Below are positions 59,812-64,000 of a stretch of 64,000 nt of DNA, piece by piece (the first letter of the stretch is position 1; each line of letters opens with the position of its first letter). The notes under the pieces were generated by a model. It worked only from the letters and a program-made list of their open reading frames with translations, searched no databases and was not told where the DNA came from. Position numbers and translations under genes: made by a program. The stretch is from NCBI RefSeq assembly GCF_000400365.1, contig NZ_BAOG01000044.1:1-64000 (forward strand). The letters run 5' to 3'. Origin of the DNA: Vibrio jasicida CAIM 1864 = LMG 25398. Lineage in GTDB: Bacteria > Pseudomonadota > Gammaproteobacteria > Enterobacterales > Vibrionaceae.

Positions 59812-60351
59812 TTACCAATGATAAGTCAGCGATACACCAACGTCTTCACTCGTCACCCATGGGACAAGCTGCACATTTTCATCATAAGCATCAGTGAAGA
59901 CATACGCGCTCAACGTACCTAAAGCTGCACCAGCAAGAACATCACGCCAATAATGTTTTTTGGCCTCCACACGCCCTACACCCACCAGTGCTGCAACACC
60001 ATATGCAGGTAAACCAGCTTCCCAACCATAACGCAAATAAAGGTTTGTTGCCGAAGCAAAAGCGTTAGCCGTATGGTTGGATGGGAAACTGTCGTTACCA
60101 CTTTTATCCGGACGTTCTGCATCTATAGTGGTTTTACCGATCAAACCGATGCCTGAAGCAGCACCAATGCTGAACCCCGCTTGCCAAAAGCCTTCCCAAT
60201 CCCCTTTGTAAGCAGGGACGGCCGCTGCGGTAGCAACCAGGCCATACGCACCAATGTCAGTCAGAATATCCCAATCTTTTTCACTCATTGCATACACAGA
60301 CTGAGACCCCATTATGGAGGCCACACCAACCAAACGTACAATTTTCTTCAT
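59812..60351 (-). CDS. PAP2-family phosphatase with signal peptide
   Basis: This 179-residue phosphatase of the PAP2 superfamily acts on phosphate esters such as lipid phosphates. The three motifs are complete: K73-x6-RP (KTTIDAERP), PSNH (90-93) and R127-x5-H133-x3-D137. A signal peptide covers about the first 22 residues (SVYAM cut), so it is periplasmic or membrane-linked. I chose ATG 60351; an upstream TTG at 60363 is less likely. It lies downstream of the Qrr terminator on the same strand. Confidence 0.9.
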   Translation of the reverse strand: MKKIVRLVGVASIMGSQSVYAMSEKDWDILTDIGAYGLVATAAAVPAYKGDWEGFWQAGFSIGAASGIGLIGKTTIDAERPDKSGNDSFPSNHTANAFASATNLYLRYGWEAGLPAYGVAALVGVGRVEAKKHYWRDVLAGAALGTLSAYVFTDAYDENVQLVPWVTSEDVGVSLTYHW

Positions 60352-60449
60352 TAATACAACCAATTATGATTCAACTCGGGCGAAAACTATCACAGCTATC
60401 GCGACTCTTCGACCCGAAACTGTAACAATTCATCCGTGAATTGATTGTG

Positions 60450-60484
60450 AAAAAAAAAGCCAACCACAAAAGATGTGATTGGCT
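60450..60484 (-). terminator. Intrinsic terminator of the Qrr sRNA
   Basis: AGCCAATCAC and GTGGTTGGCT form a 10-bp stem (one G-U pair) followed by a 9-T run on the minus strand. It defines the 3' end of Qrr and serves as the Hfq-binding tail. Confidence 0.93.
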
Positions 60485-60555
60485 ATATATACTTGTGAAC
60501 AATCTAGTTCACTAACAACGTCAGTTGGCTAGGTGACCCTCGGCTTAAAGGGTCA
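60450..60555 (-). ncRNA. qrr: Qrr quorum-regulatory small RNA
   Basis: This minus-strand gene of about 106 nt has all the marks of a Vibrio Qrr sRNA. It starts with TGACCC and forms a first hairpin (TGACCCTTTAAGCCGAGGGTCA). The conserved pairing segment CCTAGCCAACTGACGTTG comes next. A second hairpin follows (GTGAAC/GTTCAC), and it ends with an AGCCAATCAC/GTGGTTGGCT stem and nine T residues. Qrr RNAs act with Hfq at low cell density to silence the LuxR/OpaR-type master regulator and other targets. A sigma-54 promoter and two LuxO-like sites lie at the right places upstream. Vibrios of the Harveyi clade carry five; which one this is cannot be told. Confidence 0.96.
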
Positions 60556-60566
60556 CTCTAACTCAA

Positions 60567-60581
60567 GCATTAGATGTGCCA
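60567..60581 (-). promoter_or_regulatory. Sigma-54 promoter of qrr
   Basis: On the minus strand TGGCAC (60581-60576) and ATGC (60570-60567) are separated by 5 bp, matching the -24/-12 pattern TGGCAC-N5-TTGC with one change. The -12 base puts transcription start at 60555, which is exactly the T of the Qrr start TGACCC. Confidence 0.88.
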
Positions 60582-60665
60582 ATTTTCAGTTACAACTTAA
60601 CCAATTGATATTCAACTAATATCAATTAATCACCATGAATAATAATCCATTGAGCATTACTGAGA

Positions 60666-60699
60666 ATGCAATATGCGAACGTATTTTCGCAAATAGCAA
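60666..60699 (-). promoter_or_regulatory. Two LuxO-like activator sites upstream of qrr
   Basis: On the minus strand TTGCTATTTGCGA (60699-60687) and TCGCATATTGCAT (60678-60666) each match the LuxO pattern TTGCA-N3-TGCAA with two changes. Their centres are 21 bp apart, two helical turns, and lie 111-144 bp before the Qrr start, as expected for a sigma-54 activator. Confidence 0.7.
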
Positions 60700-60714
60700 C
60701 CAATAAGGAAAAAT

Positions 60715-61248
60715 TCAGGGGTTACGAGCCAAATCTCTCGCTAAAATTAACGCCAAACCAAACACTTGAAGAAACAAGCCAATACTTTTATACCAAGCCA
60801 TGTTTTCCTCCAACTCTGACATCACTTCACTGATCTCCAAGTTTTCAAGGTAATAGCCATCAATTCTATTTCGATCGTTACCTTGAGCGTGATTAATTTC
60901 TGCCATCAGAGTTGGAAGTTGAGTGATTTCGATTGGACTGACCTTTTCACCAGTCCAAGCAGACAAATGCGCTCTGAGTACGTTGTTCATTTCTTCGGAG
61001 ACACTCTGGCTTTGAGCTAAATGTAAATGCAATAACAGCACTTCCCGTTTTCGCTCTAGCGTTTCAACCCTGTTCCAAGCAAGTTGAATCGAATAAAGAT
61101 TATCAGCTTTTTGATCAGCAAGAAGGCTTGTCTCTTTTCCAAGTTTATCCAACACCACACTGGTTAAGATAATTGCTGCTATGTTCAGTACTAAGCCAAC
61201 CAGAACAAGCAGCCAAGCTGGGGGTAAATACGTTGATTTTTTTACCAT
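60715..61248 (-). CDS. Two-helix membrane protein, unrecognised
   Basis: I do not recognise this 177-residue protein. It has a membrane helix at about 11-34 and another near 152-172. Between them is a ~110-residue helical, Glu- and Leu-rich domain, probably a periplasmic coil. This shape resembles a sensor or anchor module, but no signalling domain is attached. Its start overlaps the end of the MAPEG gene by 7 bp, so the two are co-transcribed. Its stop lies only 16 bp before the LuxO-like sites of qrr. Confidence 0.65.
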   Translation of the reverse strand: MVKKSTYLPPAWLLVLVGLVLNIAAIILTSVVLDKLGKETSLLADQKADNLYSIQLAWNRVETLERKREVLLLHLHLAQSQSVSEEMNNVLRAHLSAWTGEKVSPIEITQLPTLMAEINHAQGNDRNRIDGYYLENLEISEVMSELEENMAWYKSIGLFLQVFGLALILARDLARNP

Positions 61249-61628
61249 AAGTGATCGTAGGGCAAGTAGATTAAGTTAAGTGCAACTAAACCAATCATAG
61301 TCAAGAAGGTTAACTTCATCCCGGTAACACGACCTTTCAGCTCTTCTCCAAGTATCCCTTTTGCATGAATGACGCGGCCAATGACGAACGTGATACCAGC
61401 AAGATGTATCCACCAGACTGGGGCGCTATTGTATTCAAGTAATGCCATGAGAATGAGGGTGATGGGAATATATTCGCTTGCATTACTTTGCGCACTGCGA
61501 GCAATTTGAAGCGCTTCAACGCCCCCGTCAGCATAAGCAATTTTGTTACTTCGTCTTTGTTTGATGACTTGAAAAGCAAGCCAGATGAGCAGTAATGTGA
61601 GGACAGAAGCGTAGAGAGCGGTAATCAT
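61242..61628 (-). CDS. MAPEG-family membrane protein
   Basis: This 128-residue protein belongs to the MAPEG family of membrane proteins, which includes glutathione transferases. Four membrane helices are visible. The segment QIARSAQSNASEYIPITLILMALLE is the family pattern, with Arg and Asn/Glu residues of the active site, and RVIHAKG follows. I chose ATG 61628, 7 bases after GAAGGAA; the frame from 61652 contains that site. Bacterial MAPEG roles are mostly unknown. It overlaps the unrecognised two-helix gene. Confidence 0.88.
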   Translation of the reverse strand: MITALYASVLTLLLIWLAFQVIKQRRSNKIAYADGGVEALQIARSAQSNASEYIPITLILMALLEYNSAPVWWIHLAGITFVIGRVIHAKGILGEELKGRVTGMKLTFLTMIGLVALNLIYLPYDHLW

Positions 61629-61710
61629 GACAATTCCTTCTTTAGAGTTCATTATGGGTTAACTATATATTAAATATAAGCTAGCCCTATGAATCTAAAG
61701 AAGGAATCAA

Positions 61711-62616
61711 TTAAAGTGAGTGGTCGGCAAGCTTTTTGCGCTTGGCAAGTTTGGCGATCCCTTCAAAGATAGTAAATAGCAGCCCTACCCAAATAAATGC
61801 AAATGTCACGGCTTTTACGCTATCGAATACTTCTCCAAAAAATACAACGGCTAAAACAAACTGTAAACTCGGCTCGATGTATTGCATTAAACCAACCGTT
61901 GATAAGTTAGTAATACGAATAGCAATGGAGTAGAAAATTAACGGTAATAGCGTAACCGGAGCACTCCCCAAATAGAGCATAAATGTTGTTACATCAACCG
62001 TTGATGCTAGCTGACCAAAGCTCCACTGTTTAATAAATAAATACGTTAAGGCAAACGGTGTTAACACAATGGCTTCGACAAAAAGCGTTGTACTCCAATC
62101 ATAATTGATCTTTTTCTTGAATAAGCCATAGAGTGAAAAGAACAACCCCATCGTCAACGCAACTAAAGGTAACTGACCATATTGAATCACCTGGTAGATA
62201 ACACCAATTGATGCCAGTAATATCGCAATAAACTGCCCTTTTGAAAGCTTATCTCCTAAGACAAACACCCCAAGGGCCACTGAGACAAGCGGACCTATAA
62301 AAAAGCCTAAGCTAGCATCAATAACACGGTTATTCGTTAACGCCCACGTAAACGCCACCCAGGATATACACATCAAACTACTGGCAACAAACGTATACCA
62401 TAGTGATTTTTTATCTTGCCAAATTGCCGTCCATTTAGGCCAATGGCGGGTGATCGCCAAAACCATAATAAAACCAACCGGAACTGAACCAATAATGCGC
62501 AGTGCCAATAGTTCATCCATTGAAGCATTAGGTAAAAAACGATAGTAAATAGGCAGTAATCCCCAGATTACAAAGGACAACGCTGCCATGAAATTGCCGT
62601 AACGACTGTTGTTCAT
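61711..62616 (-). CDS. rarD: RarD-type EamA transporter
   Basis: This 301-residue protein has about ten membrane helices in the RarD arrangement: SRYGNFMAALSFVIWGLLPIYY at the start, then LALRIIGSVP and VAFTWALTNNRVIDASLGFFIGP. These segments are diagnostic of RarD, named after chloramphenicol sensitivity; the true cargo is not known. I chose ATG 62616 over 62643. It stands alone between the MAPEG operon and the TauE gene. Confidence 0.88.
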   Translation of the reverse strand: MNNSRYGNFMAALSFVIWGLLPIYYRFLPNASMDELLALRIIGSVPVGFIMVLAITRHWPKWTAIWQDKKSLWYTFVASSLMCISWVAFTWALTNNRVIDASLGFFIGPLVSVALGVFVLGDKLSKGQFIAILLASIGVIYQVIQYGQLPLVALTMGLFFSLYGLFKKKINYDWSTTLFVEAIVLTPFALTYLFIKQWSFGQLASTVDVTTFMLYLGSAPVTLLPLIFYSIAIRITNLSTVGLMQYIEPSLQFVLAVVFFGEVFDSVKAVTFAFIWVGLLFTIFEGIAKLAKRKKLADHSL

Positions 62617-62695
62617 AACTAACTCGACAAAGAAAAGTGACACGATTCTATAGTGAGAACGCGTTTTGTAAAGCGAATTTGACCTTCTAGGATAA

Positions 62696-63427
62696 CTACA
62701 AAGAGAGACCTTGGATCACCGCAGTAATACCACTAACAAAGCACAGTGTGAGAGCGCCAAAACGAATCTTTTCTTTTGGTAAAGACTGCGTTGTTTTTAC
62801 CGCTAACCAGTAACCAAGTGCTGCCGCTGGTAGCAAGGGCAAAGTAATCACCAGATGATGTAAGTTAAAGAAACCCACAGGGATCTGAACAATCAAAGAG
62901 ATAATAGAACTGAACACAAAAAACGCTGACAGGTTACCACGTAACTGATTTGCTTCTTGATGTTGCAATAAAAGCGCCATTGGTGGTCCACCAATAGCAG
63001 AACTCGTACCAAATAAACCAGAAAAGAATCCAGCAAAAGTCATACGACCTGGCGTAGGTTCAATACGAAATGGCAACACGCTGACGGAAACGGCAAACAG
63101 AACCAAAAAGCCAATCCATAAAGTTAATGCTTCTGTCGAAACGAAAAACAGTAAGACGCCACCAGCAATTGATCCGGGAACACGTCCAATCAGTGCCATC
63201 TTTAAACCGCCAATTTCGACGCTGCTTCTGTGCTTCATCGCATTCATTAACGAGATAAACAATGCGACCAAACAGATAGGCGCAGGCACATACTCTGGAG
63301 CCCAGAGAATGAGTAGTGGCGCGGCGACAATAGCAAGGCCAAATCCAATCGCGGTTTGAACGTAAGAGCCTAAGAAGATCAGCCCCATAGCAAGCAAGTT
63401 TGTAGAATCGAATTCCATCGATGTCAT
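62696..63427 (-). CDS. TauE/SafE-family sulfite/organic anion exporter
   Basis: This 243-residue membrane protein of the TauE/SafE family has about eight helices. The N-terminal GSYVQTAIGFGLAIVAAPLLI and the central FFSGLFGTSSAIGGPPMALLL are the repeated family motif. Such proteins export sulfite, sulfoacetate or similar anions; the substrate here is unknown. The start at 63427 has no clear ribosome binding site, and ATG 63418 is also possible. The divergent intergenic region to the pilin gene lies upstream. Confidence 0.88.
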   Translation of the reverse strand: MTSMEFDSTNLLAMGLIFLGSYVQTAIGFGLAIVAAPLLILWAPEYVPAPICLVALFISLMNAMKHRSSVEIGGLKMALIGRVPGSIAGGVLLFFVSTEALTLWIGFLVLFAVSVSVLPFRIEPTPGRMTFAGFFSGLFGTSSAIGGPPMALLLQHQEANQLRGNLSAFFVFSSIISLIVQIPVGFFNLHHLVITLPLLPAAALGYWLAVKTTQSLPKEKIRFGALTLCFVSGITAVIQGLSL

Positions 63428-63774
63428 TCTTATATTTGATTTTATGATTAGAAAGCAGAATGAATATCAGATAGTAATAATTCCCCCACTCTCGCCCTGC
63501 GTAGGATTCATCAAAGCGCACTAAAACACAATCAAAATGTGTCAACATTTGAACTTCTTAGTCTCAGTTTCTACGACTTTACAATTCATACAGATTTGCA
63601 ACGCTAGATTTACGATTTCCACACTATCCAGCACAAATAAACGGAACTATAATCACACTCCATTTTAGAGTGGATGTACCATATAAATTCACCATTTATG
63701 GAAATTAATAGTCTATAGCACCATATAAATTAAAAACATTAGACTATCGTATCAACCTAATTAAAAGATGATTT
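63428..63774. promoter_or_regulatory. Intergenic region with paired repeats before the pilin gene
   Basis: No gene is visible in these 347 bp. The part near the pilin start holds a direct repeat, ACCATATAAATT at 63678-63689 and 63720-63731, spaced exactly 42 bp (about four helical turns). An inverted repeat, ATAGTCTA at 63708-63715 and TAGACTAT at 63740-63747, overlaps the same stretch. They may be regulator-binding sites; no promoter pair stands out. Confidence 0.4.
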
Positions 63775-64000
63775 ATGAAAAGAAAATCAGGTTTTACTTT
63801 AATTGAGCTTGTTGTTGTTATCGTTATCCTTGGTATTTTGGCTGTCACCGCTGCTCCGCGCTTTTTAAACATTCAAGACGATGCTCGTGAAGCTCGCTTG
63901 GAAGGGATGAAAGGTGCGATAGCTTCTGGCCTAGGCGTCGGGTATGCAAAACTAGCAACTACAGGGCAAGAGCACCTTGCCTATGTTTCAAACAAAAACA
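63775..64000 (+). CDS. MSHA-type type IV pilin, truncated by window end
   Basis: The first 75 codons of a pilin gene are visible. A short basic leader, MKRKSG, is followed by [18 protein letters not shown], with prepilin cleavage after Gly6 and the Glu5 of the mature protein. The next part, [20 protein letters not shown], is the MSHA pilin pattern. MSHA pili attach Vibrio to surfaces, and such pilins are also found in orphan loci. The gene continues beyond base 64000, so the C-terminus and any mshB/C/D neighbours are not seen. Confidence 0.9.
   Translation, partial: MKRKSGFTLIELVVVIVILGILAVTAAPRFLNIQDDAREARLEGMKGAIASGLGVGYAKLATTGQEHLAYVSNKN

Noticed and set aside
60490..60560. Hairpins read as two ordinary terminators for the 60715-61248 gene
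   Set aside because: The sequence between and including them is the conserved Qrr pairing segment with a matching sigma-54 promoter, so the hairpins are parts of an sRNA.
1..64000. CRISPR array, prophage, insertion sequence, tRNA or rRNA
   Set aside because: I saw no regularly spaced repeats, integrase, transposase, phage structural genes or tRNA-like folds with CCA ends in the window.

Overview
The window reads as a stretch of a Vibrio chromosome, most like the Harveyi clade. The evidence is a Qrr quorum-sensing small RNA with its sigma-54 promoter and LuxO-like sites, an MSHA-type pilin, and a type VI secretion cluster whose gene order matches, from memory, T6SS2 of V. parahaemolyticus and V. 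alginolyticus. That resemblance suggests chromosome 2, but this is inference.

Region 1 (1-4.4 kb) holds the DNA-end processing nuclease sbcD-sbcC. Region 2 (4.4-11.4 kb) is the T6SS effector end: two unrecognised small acidic genes, a terminator, a Tdi1-type immunity gene (GAD-like plus DUF1851), a 1429-residue RHS protein carrying an Ntox15/Tde1-type DNase tip, a thiolase-like protein that may be a loading adaptor, and a free PAAR tip. Region 3 (11.4-34.6 kb) is the structural T6SS operon on the minus strand. It carries all thirteen core tss genes (vgrG, hcp, clpV, G, F, E, C, B, A, M, L, K, J), a second tssC-like gene, tagJ, and the post-translational regulators PppA, TagF and Fha. The matching membrane Ser/Thr kinase is divergent (34.9 kb). 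It is followed by a response regulator with a helical-repeat tail, an Hpt protein and a 62-residue protein.

Region 4 (39.4-48.6 kb) is accessory: a GNAT enzyme, a nucleotidyltransferase/MazG pair, gloA-nemA, a NifW-like small protein with a tiny upstream ORF, surface-polysaccharide genes (GT2, GT4, OafA-type acyltransferase), and a RES-Xre toxin-antitoxin pair. Region 5 (49.3-55 kb) groups a FadL-type porin, a lipoprotein fusing a beta-helix to a diheme cytochrome, and a coniferyl-type aldehyde dehydrogenase. Region 6 (55-64 kb) has two GNATs, a Nudix hydrolase, an EamA transporter, the guanidinium exporter Gdx behind a guanidine-II riboswitch, an EEP-family lipoprotein, a PAP2 phosphatase, the Qrr sRNA, MAPEG, RarD and TauE proteins, and the start of a pilin gene.

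The strongest less-obvious signals are non-coding. They are the Qrr gene (60450-60555, minus), the guanidine-II riboswitch (58020-58063, minus), a terminator between hcp and vgrG, and a possible Qrr pairing site over the ribosome binding site of fha, the first gene of the T6SS operon. If real, that site would tie the two ends of the window into one quorum-sensing circuit.
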